A DNA stretch of 64,000 bases from Cycas panzhihuaensis. Lineage: Eukaryota > Cycadophyta. Position 1 is the first letter of the stretch, and each line of letters starts with the position of its first letter. The stretch covers positions 205,599,741-205,663,740 of the forward strand of contig CM041465.1 in the NCBI GenBank assembly GCA_023213395.1, read 5' to 3'. Positions 53,388 to 63,079 of the stretch are shown here, in pieces. The notes beneath the pieces are model-generated. The model did not search any database, had not been told where the DNA came from, and was given only the letters and a program-made list of their open reading frames with translations. The translations under genes and the position numbers were made by a program.

Positions 53388-54690
53388 CTAGTGCGGCTGC
53401 CGGCTCCTCGACTCGGGCGACTGCCTCTCCCTCTAGCACCCCACCAGCTGCCAGTATCTCCTCCTTTGGTACCTCTTCTACCACGACCTCAGCTCCTGGA
53501 GCATCCCTCCTCTCTGCGGCTGGTGTAGCTACCACCTCTCCAGATCTCCTAACGATCTGCAGCCTCCGGGCCCGTGTTACTAGGCCCCTACTCTCCTCTG
53601 CAGCTCCTAATGGGCCTGCCTCTGCACCTATAGCCCAAGATAGACCTGCCTCTCCTACAAGTCATGATGGGTCAGCCCCATCACCTCCATCATTTCCCTC
53701 GTCGTCTCCTAGGGGCACTCCTGCTCCTCCTGCCTCATCGTCACTATCCCACCTCACCGCCCTATACGGATCCGCTGTATAATCTGTCATGGTGAGGAAG
53801 TCTAGTGATGTAACCTCCACTGAGTGACAGACATGTGCCTGTTCCTTGGTCTCTCTGAGCCTAGTCTGCCATCTATAGACTATCGGGGCCCACTCTGCGA
53901 TAGGGTGTGGTCCCCCCACCGGTACCACTGCTCTAAAGTGGTTAAAGAACCAACACTGCAATAGCATACTATACGAGAGTCCTCCCTTGCCCACTACCCT
54001 GATAACGTCCAACTGTGCAATGAGGTTCGCCGCTATTAGGGTGGCCCAGTCCATCCTCTCGCCTGCCTTACATCGACGTACCGCGTCCATCCATCCACTC
54101 GATATGTTCTTATAATTCTGTTTCCAGGAGATCCAGAACAGAATACATAATGTTATCAACTTCCTCACTCGAGGAACCCCTGACATGACCATGGTCTGGA
54201 GAGGAATCCCTTGCCTCTCCCATCTATCTAAACCTGTGAAAAATGTTGATGCCTCCCTGTATGCTGCCTCATTGCTAGGTAGCGCTCCTAGTGCCATCGG
54301 CCTCCCTGTCACCGGTGCTCCCAGTATCCTCCTGATATCTCCTGGTGTCACTAACACATCTCCTACCTGGGGTAGGTAGAAGACATGCCTCCTCCTGTCC
54401 CAATGTGACATGATGTCTATCAATAGCCGCTGGTATGACATGTACTAGGGCATCTTAGTGACCCTCAGTAGGCCACACCTCCATAGGATCTCCCGATCCT
54501 CCCTGGTCATCATCTCAATAAAACTAAGTATAGCCATCCCTATGTTCTCATGGTTTTCCACCGCGATCACAGCCTGTAAAATGCCAACCATATCAATTAG
54601 AACCAAGTCTACACACTCCTCATCTTTAGGGCTATTTCTCCCCTCTTCCTGATAAAGATTCGGTGCTCCTGGGGCCCCTATCTCATTTTT
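53388..54690 (-). pseudogene. Antisense plant mobile domain (PMD) gene, exon 1
   Basis: Reading leftwards: an acidic lead (YQEEGRNSPKDEE), AVENHENIGMAILSFIEMM, LWRCGLLRVTKMP, a TAG at 54445, then the 259-codon open frame 53662-54441 with WDRRRHVFYLPQVGDVLVTPGDIRRILGAPVTGRP. The F-LP-GE/GDxxxTxxDxxxLLGxPVxGxP pattern is the hallmark of the plant mobile domain (aminotransferase-like, PF10536 type). AACRKAGERMDW-type and LDVIRVVGKGGLSYS-type core blocks follow, then a Gly/Asp/Glu tail, TGA at about 53661 and an Ala/Glu-rich stretch to the donor. Start codon uncertain. Confidence 0.82.
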
Positions 54691-55084
54691 TCTACAGTTT
54701 TACCTTTGCACCGCACCAAACTTCGCAGTACCATGGAGTTTAGCCTAGGTCTCACGGTGATCCACTCTCGTGCATGCTCGAGTTTATACTTGTTTGGCTC
54801 ATTTTGTGGTCCTGGACTCATTTTTGCAGCCTGTTCCTGCCCCTAGGGTCTCCAATGGGAACGCTCCTTCTATTTGAAGTCATTCTTTGCTTTCCAAAGC
54901 AACCCTTGGCACCTTGGGGTGCTCTTTTTCCGCCCACTCTCAGCCAGTGGCCGGATAGCCTACTCTTGTCCTTGGATAGCCTCGTTGCTAGGTCCTTCTA
55001 CCCTTTACGGCCATTTATTACTTGCCAAACGAGTCTCTTTGTGATCTGACCCTTGTATTACTACATACTTCCTCTACCAAGATG

Positions 55085-55500
55085 TTTTCTGTTATCACCT
55101 ATGTCTCTCTTTATCTTTACCGATGGCAGAAGCTGCGGTAATCCTAGACATTTTGTTGCTGCATGGATTCTTCGCAGCTCTTCCGGACATGATTTCTTAC
55201 ACTCTAGAATCTTCCTCCCTGAGGCCACCAATAATGAAGCTGAGTATACATTCGTTATTAAGGCCCTCACTGATACACTCCATTTCCATCACGGATCGAT
55301 TATTCTTCTCTGTGACTCCCAGGTTGTGGTGTCCCATCTCACCCAGGTCTACTAGGTGTGATGCCCCCACTTGAGAACCCTCGCTTCGACCGCTAGATCC
55401 TTACTGGCTAATTTCTAGTCTGTCGACATTTGACACATTCCTCAGGCCCTCAACGCTGAGGCAGATAGTCTCATTCGCCTCATCCTTGAGCGCCACCTTC
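55085..55500 (+). pseudogene. Element T archaeal-type RNase H (aRNH)
   Basis: Frame 55053-55355 carries LFIFTDGRSCGNPRHFVAAWIL (first Asp), LPEATNNEAEYTFVIKAL (Glu) and IILLCDSQVVVSHL (Asp); after a stop the same frame gives IPQALNAEADSLIRL (last Asp in the NAEAD block). All four catalytic acids are kept. The TDG..GNPG and TNNEAEY style is the second RNase H found in Tat-type elements, not the gypsy DAS type. It sits downstream of the antisense gene and close to the 3' LTR. Confidence 0.87.
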
Positions 55501-55945
55501 CTCTTCTTGTTGATCGTCCCTAAGATTTGCCTGGTCACTCTGTCACCCAAGTCTTAGGCTGTCGGCTACACCACCTTGTGATCCATTTGCACCTCCGAAA
55601 GTTAGCTTCTAATGAGGTTAAACTATGGTGACTACCAAGTTTGCTCACTTATCTCTCTTACCTAACATCATCATGCATCTCTTTGCGATGGGGGAAACCC
55701 CCTCATCCTTCTAGCTTCCAGTCGATTCCTAGGTGGCACATAAGCAGCCCTTATGTCGTCTCCACCCCTATCCTCATATGCACACATTCTGCCACGACAC
55801 TTGTCGGCACCCTTGTCTCCTGTTATGATCATGATTTATATATATATATATATATACATACACATGTACTACTGACAGTTGTGTTGCCAGCATTCACCAT
55901 CGCACCATGCTTCCAAGCGGCGAGGCTCTGCTACCAAGGGGGCAG
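55501..55945 (+). other. 3' untranslated region and polypurine tract of element T
   Basis: No gene. An (AT)n run lies at 55835-55855 and the purine tract CCAAGGGGGCAG ends directly at the LTR start, 55946. Confidence 0.7.
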
Positions 55946-58657
55946 TGTTTCCTAGCTACCAGGAATGGATACGGATAGGTCGACTCAGGTAAGCTTAGGT
56001 ATACTTCTCCCTTTTCATTTGTGCCATTTCTTTGGAAAGGTTGACAGAAGTGTTACCTCGTTGCATGACCGCTTACTTCATCTACATGATCACTTTGCAT
56101 TTGTTGCCTATTTATCCTGCCTGTCATATCGTGAGCCTATGATGACCCAACAGGACCTACCTTTCTGCAAGGTAGGCATCCCCATGGCACTTTACGACTC
56201 TCTGCGTTGTCTCCACACTCTCTTGAGTTTCTGCTAGACTGTATGACCCGTTCATGCGTCGACCTTGAGTCCCTAACACTTCATTTCTGGGACCTTTTAC
56301 CCGTTGATGTTGCTTGCCTCTGTCCACGTGCATTTTGGACTATCTTAACCGCCTAGACATGAGGGCCAACCCCTCTCAGGCCTGCCACATCACCTCTTAG
56401 AGCTCTCGGAACCCAGAATTTTGTCATTCGCTTTCGGTCTGCCTTTGTAAACTTACAAGATTCCAAAATTTACTGCAGACTATGAAGCTTCTTGGTGCGA
56501 TCATTGTCAGTTATTTTTTAAAATTTGCCATGGCAACTCTCGCATTTCCCATGGAATCACTAAGTGGTCTCACATCCACCTCAGCCCTATTCACGCCCTA
56601 TTCGCTCACTTAGGGCTGGGATGGGTATAAGTATCCAAACTCTCATCATTTTGAGTCCCTCTTAGGTCATTTTTTGCTCTCCAACACAATAATTCCTACT
56701 GCAACTCTTGCTCTCCTACTCTTTTTGCTATAGGTGTACTTGCAGGCCTGTATTTCCTACACCCCAAGCCAGGATTCGCCTGCAACTCCTTGCTTCCATG
56801 GTGGGAAGCCTCTCTCCAGGTTTTATCAAGCGATTTTAGTGATGATTCTTCTCCAACTCACCCAGCAGGTGTCCCTTTCAGCTGCCCGTTAGAATTTCTC
56901 TTGCAAACCCTTGCAGGAGTCCTCTTCCTTGCTGTTAGTAGGCCCAGATCTACAATATATCCACCAAGTAGGTCTCCCAAACCCTTCTCTTCTAGATTTA
57001 TGGTAAGTTATCCCCATTTTATACCTATTTCTTGTTTTATTTACTTGTTTCCTTTAGGTCTCACCGTTACAAAGTGTTTTTTTTTACTATATTTGGATTT
57101 TTGCCTCCCGACTCTACCTTTCTCTCTGTTGATTTTCTTCAAGGGAGCTTCGAGAGAAGAGTCACAAGGTTGGGTGAAGAGAGTAATTCTCTCCAAGGGT
57201 AACCCCTTCCCACCTTCTCTTCTCTTGCTCCATGCTCTTCTTGGGATTATTAGGAGTCATCGAGCCCTAAGCTTGTGCTGGATCATCAGCGTATGCAGCC
57301 CCTTGCTGCACTAATTCCATGCCTGCTCACCTCTCATTTGGACCCCCGTAGTATCCCTTGTGTTGTTGGGTACCCCTTGATACCATGGCCAAGGATTTGT
57401 GCACCGGCTTGCTGCCCATAGCAACTACATGTCTTGCATATTTCCCAATGCTTTGTTACCCTTTTCTTAGCTCTCGTTAGTTGTCCTTAGTTATCTTTAT
57501 CATCACCTTGCTGTGCTTAAGAGTTACATGGAGAATCTAGCGGAGGGTTGGCCATCTTAAGGCTTCCCTTACCCCATCTTTACTTGATGTTTGTCCTTGC
57601 TTGAGAGAGGGTTTTAGAGCTTATTGCAACAACTATTTTTTCCTGACACTCTAAGATAAATACCACATACATACTTGCATATACATAGTTTATCTTTTGT
57701 AGCCCCTTCTTAGAAGGGATAAGTCCGTGCATATGCAGGTTGACGTGGTGCTCTTGCAAAGGTGTAAAGCGCTCAGATTTGGGTAAGGTCTCTCATTTTG
57801 CTCTTTGCTTTCACTTCTCTCCTTTCACTTTCTTTTCACAAAGGGGAAGGTAGGGTAGCCCCCATCATCCGTGGATTGATAAGGATGTACGTTGCGTGTG
57901 GGTGAGGCCTTCTATCGACTGCTACATCTTTCGGGTACGTACATTCTCCCTTTTGCTCTTGCTTTCCTTTTTGTACTTTTATTTGATATCTATGTGTTAG
58001 TTAAGTAGGTTACACATAAAAGCAAAAGGGAAAACAATACCTTTTATTCATATTTGCTTATTTCTGCATCGTACGTTTGACCCTCATAGGAAAAGGACCT
58101 ATAAGAAACTTGCCTTTTCCTTTTCCTTTGCTTTCAAAGCCTAGTTTACCCACTTGGTTTATTCCCACTTGGCACTGTTTGCTTGTGTATGTGACATATA
58201 TTCTGTTTCCTTTTCAGATCATTAGGGGGAAACTTTGGTTTAGTTGTCCCATTCTCATTGCCCTCTCTCCCTCTTGGTCTTATTTGCTTGGTTAAATAAC
58301 TAAGAGGAACCCGTCCACATCGTAGGCTATCGCCTACTTTGTCCCCACTTGTTTCCCTCCATAATAAGGAAGCTTTTAAGGACTCATCTCTTCCCCTTCT
58401 GGCCATCCAAGGGTGGGAGGATCTTCTTCTTGAGTCCATTTGGGCTACCTTTCTTGTTTTCCCTCTTTCTCTCTTCGATAGAGGACCACTTCAAGGTAAT
58501 TGGGTATCATCCGCAAGTCTCAAACTCGCACTCTTTCGCACAGGGCGCCCTGCATGATTCTTGCTTCATTTGTAGGTTTTCACCCACACCCTCGATACCA
58601 CCATCGACAATCATCATTCTTACTGAGCTAGGTGATTATTCCGTAGATGCGCATCCA
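55946..58657 (+). repeat. Element T 3' LTR
   Basis: TGTTTCCTAGCTACCAGG ... GCGCATCCA, 2712 bp, partner of 44759-47505. It has a 12-bp tandem duplication (CCCTATTC..CCCTATTCG) near 56586-56602 absent from the partner, and lacks the extra bases noted there. Confidence 0.95.
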
Positions 58658-58662
58658 GTTGG
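58658..58662 (+). repeat. Target site duplication, right copy (GTTGG)
   Basis: Identical to 44754-44758; followed by copia C RNase H codons. Confidence 0.93.
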
Positions 58663-59010
58663 ATATCAAAATTACATAGCACAATTGCATTATTGACTAC
58701 AGAAGTTGAATATGTTATTGCAGCAGATGCTTGTAAAAAAGTAAACTGGTTACATGGTCTATTAGTTGAGCTTGGAAGAAAATAGGAAAAGGTAAAGGTA
58801 TTTTGTGGCACTCAAAGTGCCATTTACTTAGTAAAGAATCCAACTTATCATAGTAGGACAAAGCATATTACTCTTAAGTACCATTTTATTATACAAATTA
58901 TGGAAGCAGGTGGCGTGGCACTTAAGAAGGTTAACACAAAAAGGAATTATGTTGATATGTTCACAAAACTAGTACTATTAGAGAAGTTCAAATAGTATTT
59001 GACTTCTCTT
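58663..59010 (+). pseudogene. Copia C RNase H, 3' part
   Basis: Resumes after element T: a LHSTIALLTTEVEYVIAADACKKVNWL-type block (catalytic Glu of the EAEY motif, here EVEY), VFCGTQSAIYLVKNPTYHSRTKHI (Asp changed to Gly in the DNQSA block) and YVDMFTKLVLLEKFK (ADMxTK block). Ends at a TAG. The split frame closes when the insert and one GTTGG are removed. Confidence 0.88.
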
Positions 59011-59061
59011 GGCTTGCAGAAAAGGTGATGAATGGTCCAAGAAAGGTATCATGTAAATTGT

Positions 59062-59076
59062 TGTCAAGGTGGAGAT
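59062..59076 (+). other. Polypurine tract of copia C
   Basis: CAAGGTGGAGAT directly before the LTR (TATTAGATAATG at 59077), the usual AAGTGGGAGAT tract of TNT1-type copia elements, slightly altered. Confidence 0.7.
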
Positions 59077-59725
59077 TATTAGATAATGTGATAACAATGT
59101 TTTGGAGGCTAAAATTTTGACAGGTTGGCAGTATAGTTTCCCTCTTAAACTTCTGCAGGGGGTTCCAAGGGGGGCAAGAGCTTCCCTTGGCAAGGGGGAT
59201 GTAGGGGCATTGGAATGCCCCCTGCAAAGAGAGGGTTCGGGGGTGGTAGCCCCTGACCTAAAAAGCTAGCACTGAAAGGCATACTAAATTGTAAAGAGAA
59301 TCATGGTCATTCACTCAAAATACCCTAGATTTTATGGTCGAGATTTGTGCCTTATATGACTCTCTCATGTAGCCTGATTTAGGGTGTTTTTTCATTATGT
59401 TCGATGTATTGCATGTACTATGAAGAGTTGGGAAGCTGGGTGTTATTGCTATGAGCATTCTACTATAAGTTGTGTACATTTCTCCATTATTTGATAATAA
59501 AGATTGATACCTTTCCTATGTGGATGTTTCCCTAGCACACTGTTAGGGTTTTACCATGTTATATCGGGTGCATATGTGATGCTTGCCTTTCTTATTCATT
59601 TTATTGTATTATCTCTAGTTTAAGAACTTGCATGTTAAATTTTTATCTTGATTCTTGTAACTAATTACAAAATAGTTTAAATCTTGGTGGTAATTTTAAG
59701 TTATTAGGGCCTTATCTTCTTAACA
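59077..59725 (+). repeat. Copia C 3' LTR
   Basis: Aligned with 40624-41273. Begins TATTAGATAATG, ends CTTAACA. Poly(A) signal AATAAA at 59506-59511. The hairpin-forming zone is partly kept. Minus frames at 58978-59227 are not genes. Confidence 0.92.
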
Positions 59726-60906
59726 CATCAAATGCACATAATATAGGCCACACAGTCATATAAATCTATCAGTAAGATGATAGTTACCATGCCCTTGATT
59801 TTAGGATCTCCTTTTACCTTCTAACCCTTTATAGGACTCAATATATAAATTACAATAAATTTCCTAAAAGAAGTTCTTTATAATAGCCTTCTAGGGTTCA
59901 AAATTTAGTTGCCCTAGGCTCAAGAAATAAGTAGGAAGATGATGTAGAGGGCACAAAGGAAAATTTTTGTTTAGTTACCATATAGGGATCTAGTACAAAG
60001 TCTAAAATTTAGATTAAATTTTCTCTATGAAAACAACACCAAAATATATTAAATCATGTACTAGAATAACTATCTTTAAGTTATAATTTCAATGGTTTAG
60101 ATGATTTAGAAAACAAACTCCTAGAACTTAAGATAATAAAGAAAATGTATAGGTATCTTTTTGAAAAATAAAATTGGTGAGTTAAGATTTAGCAACCTTC
60201 ACTAAAGTAGTAATAACTTTTGAACTATATCTCCAAACTAAAAATTTATTTTTTTTAACAGTGTATACTTTAAGCCACACCAATTAAAAATAAATTTAAA
60301 AAAAAGGCTTATTTAGATACTTATAGCAATAGTTATGGCCTTTTTAATATGGGTCATAATTAAGGTTTCTAAGCACTATAGCAATACCTGTTACTAAAAT
60401 ACTAATAACTTTTTACTTCAATATTTAATGGATCTAAAACCACTTCCAACATAAATTAGATGTTAAGACATATAGATTCAAAAAACAAAATGAGGTTAAA
60501 TGGATACTTATAACTAAATTCATGGTTATTTAAATTTATATTAAAAGATTTTAGATGCCAAAGATAATTTTCATAAATTTAATCTAAAACTTGTAGTATA
60601 ACCATTCAAAATTTGTAGAACATATCTAGTTAACTTAAATTTAAGATTATTTTTCTAAAAATCTTTTGTTTATACTCCCAAAAATAAATTGCAAATGATA
60701 TTCAAACTTTTTTTTCCTCACACTTAGGTTTAGGGTTTCTATCTTAAACCCTAAATTAGTGAATACAATACATCATAGACAATTGACACCATGCTCTACA
60801 AAGCCACCTCCACGTAAATTGGAAAATGACAAACTTAGAGAGTAGAAGACTTGCAACATACCTTGCTTCTAAACTTACCTTTAATACCATGTTAAAATGT
60901 AAATTT
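59726..60906 (-). other. Copia F leader, no gene seen
   Basis: Between the copia C right end and the copia F primer site, 1.2 kb of AT-rich sequence without coding motifs. In the minus sense this is the 5' untranslated leader ahead of gag at 40542. The minus frame at 60756-60974 overlaps the LTR and is not a gene. Confidence 0.5.
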
Positions 60907-60918
60907 GCTCTGATATCA
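60907..60918 (-). other. Primer binding site of copia F
   Basis: Reverse complement TGATATCAGAGC, directly inside the 5' LTR (one change from TGGTATCAGAGC). Confidence 0.75.
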
Positions 60919-61213
60919 TGTAGAAAAATAAAATTGGTAGAAAATAATAATGCATAAATGAAACAAACAAACATGCATCAAGATCACACTAATACCCTTA
61001 AGGTACCTTGGATTAATACCAAAATAATGTTATAACTTTATGATACAACATGATTCAACATTTATTGATATGATACATTGAGTGTGTATTTATAATACAC
61101 AACTTGGCTATGTATGGGACCTACCATAAAATACCAATATCATAATAAAATTAATTTCACAAATGTGCATTACCAGTTTGTCTTATAAAATGTGAACTAA
61201 GTTATTATAATAA
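60919..61213 (-). repeat. Copia F 5' LTR, right copy
   Basis: Plus strand TGTAGAAAAATAAAATTGG ... TTATTATAATA, partner of 32942-33235. Confidence 0.82.
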
Positions 61214-61227
61214 TAACTATAACCAAT

Positions 61228-61506
61228 ATGCTAGTTATGGACAAGCCATATGCAAACACATTGCTTGAGATGGTAAATCTTATGGTATTAGTAGTTTATC
61301 ATAATGATGGTACCTTCAATTATTTGATATTCAATGGGATGACAGATGTGGTAGAACATTTACACCTCTTCAAAAATATAATAACTATTTACAAAATCAA
61401 GGATGAAGGTAATATTAAGGATAATTTTTCATGTATACTATAGGGAATACCACTCATATGGTATAAATATTTAGGTGTTGACTTGATATAATGGCAAGAG
61501 GTAACA
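61228..61506 (+). pseudogene. Gypsy gag fragment
   Basis: The open frame 61228-61443 has FNYLIFNGMTDVVEHLHLFKNIITIYKI, the gag core of Ty3/gypsy elements (xxFxGxxDPxEHLxxFxxxMxxY), then after a TAG GIPLIWYKYLGVDLI-WQEVT (normally GxAxxWFxxLxPxSIxSWxxL). It ends where the copia D2 LTR starts. No LTR or pol of this element is in the window, so it is a host fragment split by copia D2. Confidence 0.75.
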
Positions 61507-62146
61507 TGTTGGATATTGTGATAACAATTATTTAAGGCTAAAATTTTGGCATGTTTTCGGTGCAGTTTCCCCCTCTAATCTTTCTCAGGGGGTTCCAAGG
61601 GGGGCGAGAGCCCCCCTTAGCTGGGGGGGGCAATGGAACGCCCCCCACTAAGAGGGGGTTTAGGGGTGATAGCCCCCGACCCAAAAATTTGGCCCTGTAA
61701 ACCTTATTAAATTGTAAAGAGAATCAGGGTCGCTCGATACAAATACCCTAGATTCTACGGCTGAGATTCATGTCTTGGATGTCCCTCTCATGTAACCCAT
61801 TTTAGGGATTTTTCTTATGATGTTGAATGTAATGTAATATACTGTGATGAGGGCAGCAACTGGTTGTCATTCTTGAGAGCACTCTGCTACTGAGATGTAC
61901 TGTTTCTCCATTCTAAAGCAATAAAGATCGATATTTTTCCTATGTGGATGTTTCCCTAGCACACTACTAGGGTTTTACCACGTTATATCTGGTGCATATA
62001 TGATGTTTAGTTTGTATATTGATGTTATTATATTATCTTTGTTTTTAGAACTTGCATGTTAAATCTTAGTTTCGATTCCTGTTACTAGTTGCAAGATAGT
62101 TCAGATCTTGTGGCAGCTTAAGGTTTGGGACCTTGTATTCTCAACA
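61507..62146 (+). repeat. Copia D2 5' LTR
   Basis: TGTTGGATATTGTG ... TTCTCAACA, 640 bp, same family as 40624-41273 and 59077-59725. Poly(A) signal AATAAA at 61920-61925. Contains the GC-rich hairpin zone 61590-61680. Confidence 0.93.
61597..61618. other. LTR hairpin with 9-bp perfect stem and GAGA loop
   Basis: AAGGGGGGC (61597-61605), loop GAGA (61606-61609), GCCCCCCTT (61610-61618). A second stem, TGGGGGG at 61622-61628 with CCCCCCA at 61641-61647, follows at once, and a third short one (GGGG/CCCC) lies near 61662-61676. Confidence 0.85.
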
Positions 62147-62148
62147 AG

Positions 62149-62160
62149 TGGTATTAGAGC
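62149..62160 (+). other. Primer binding site of copia D2
   Basis: TGGTATTAGAGC two bases after the LTR end. Confidence 0.85.
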
Positions 62161-62221
62161 CACTTTTTGTTTTACATCAAGTCTGTGAAGGTTTTGGTGT
62201 CGGCTTTTCTACACGAAAATA

Positions 62222-63076
62222 GTGAAACTAGCAGGTGTAAAGTTCGAGGTGGAAAAATTCAATGGCAAGAAAAACTTCGAGTTGTGGAAGCTAAAAGCAC
62301 ATGATATTCTTATATAGCAGGGTTTGTACAAAGCCCTTGTAAGTAAATCAAAGAAACCCACAGGGATGGACAATGATGATTGGGATGACTTAGACAAAAA
62401 GGCACTTAGCACAACATGATTCTGCTTGGCAGATGAAGTCTTGTTTAACATCGCAGGAGAAGAGATAGCAACTGGATTATGGACCCGATTGGAAGGCCTA
62501 TATATGACCAAATCAGTAACGAATTGAATCTACCTGAAGAGGCAACTGTACTCATTACATATGAAGAAAGGTATAAAAATTGATAACCATTTAAATATTT
62601 TCAATACTCTTATTTGTCAGTTGACTAGTATCGGTATTAAAATTGAGGATGAGGATGACGTTGTTACCTTGTTATGCTCATTACCTGAATCCTGGGATAA
62701 TATTGTCACCTCAATTAGTTTTAGCACTATAGATGTATTGGATTATGATTCTATTGTGAGTACTTTGCTAATGGAAGAAGTGCGAAGGAAATCTAGTTTT
62801 GAAACCTCCAAACCAGAAGCCATGATAGTAAGGGGTAGAATGTTTGAGAGAGGACAAAACTCTAGGGATACATCGAGGTCTAAGTCAAAGAGCAAAAAGA
62901 GTAAGCTTAGGTGTTGCCATTGTAATAAGACCGGTCACCTCAAGAAGGATTGTTACAAAAGGAAGGAGTTCCAGAAAAAGGAAGATCCTGCTAAGGAGGC
63001 GAATCGGGTGGAGTCAAATCAAGGTATAGATGATGATGTCTTTGTTGCTTGTAATGTTTCTCATTATCACCATGAC
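62222..63076 (+). pseudogene. Copia D2 gag with zinc knuckle
   Basis: Opens with VKFEVEKFNGKKNFELWKLKAHDIL near 62240; the expected ATG is altered in this copy. Stops near 62315, 62418 and 62525 break the first half. The second half is open from 62561: IKIDNHLNIFNTLICQLTSI, LLCSLPESWDNIVTSIS, a basic SKSKSKKSK run and a CCHC knuckle CCHCNKTGHLKKDC at 62912-62953. It ends at TAG 63077-63079, the same place as in copia C. Confidence 0.88.
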
Positions 63077-63079
63077 TAG

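Larger units (their letters stand above)
44759..58657 (+). mobile_element. Element T: non-autonomous Tat/Ogre-like Ty3/gypsy element
   Basis: A 13.9-kb element with LTRs of about 2.7 kb, a TGGCGACC..CTGGGGA primer site, gag, a DNGSS protease, a truncated pol in which the RT start joins the integrase end, an antisense plant-mobile-domain gene, and a plus-strand archaeal-type RNase H before the polypurine tract. Size, primer type, gag and protease style, and extra RNase H all point to the Tat/Ogre lineage. It lacks RT palm, RNase H and integrase core, so it would need enzymes in trans. It is more GC-rich than everything around it. Perfect GTTGG target duplication. Confidence 0.93.
40624..59725 (+). 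mobile_element. Copia C: Ty1/copia element inside copia F, carrying element T
   Basis: LTRs of about 650 bp (40624-41273, 59077-59725), primer site, gag, protease, integrase, RT and RNase H. RNase H is split by the 13.9-kb element T, flanked by GTTGG on both sides. The element's own flanks are CCTCA and CATCA (four of five bases match). It is the same family as the partial element at 61507-64000 (TNT1/Tork-like by gag-pol style). RT lacks about 45 codons at its start. Not intact. Confidence 0.9.
32942..61213 (-). mobile_element. Copia F: gag-only LTR element expanded by two insertions
   Basis: Two minus-oriented LTRs of about 294 bp (32942-33235 and 60919-61213) enclose an internal region of only about 2.6 kb once gypsy E (34508-40494) and copia C (40624-59725) are taken out. 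That region holds a primer site, a leader of about 1.2 kb and a copia-type gag, but no protease, integrase or RT. Gag is read on both sides of gypsy E in one direction, which ties the pieces together. Treating the two LTRs as one pair is an inference, because a primer-like site also flanks the left copy. Confidence 0.65.

Noticed and set aside
53312-53782. 156-codon plus-strand frame, Ser/Pro/Ala-rich
   Set aside because: It lies opposite the low-complexity tail and intron of the antisense PMD gene; no domain, and the GC-rich complement explains its openness.
55835-55857. (TA)n run considered as a functional signal
   Set aside because: A simple microsatellite in the element T 3' untranslated region; a similar run at 20480-20492 is in an unrelated LTR.
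56790-57314. 174-codon plus frame in the element T 3' LTR
   Set aside because: The matching stretch in the 5' LTR is broken by stops (for example near 45730), and there is no recognisable domain; the hydrophobic look comes from T/C-rich LTR sequence.
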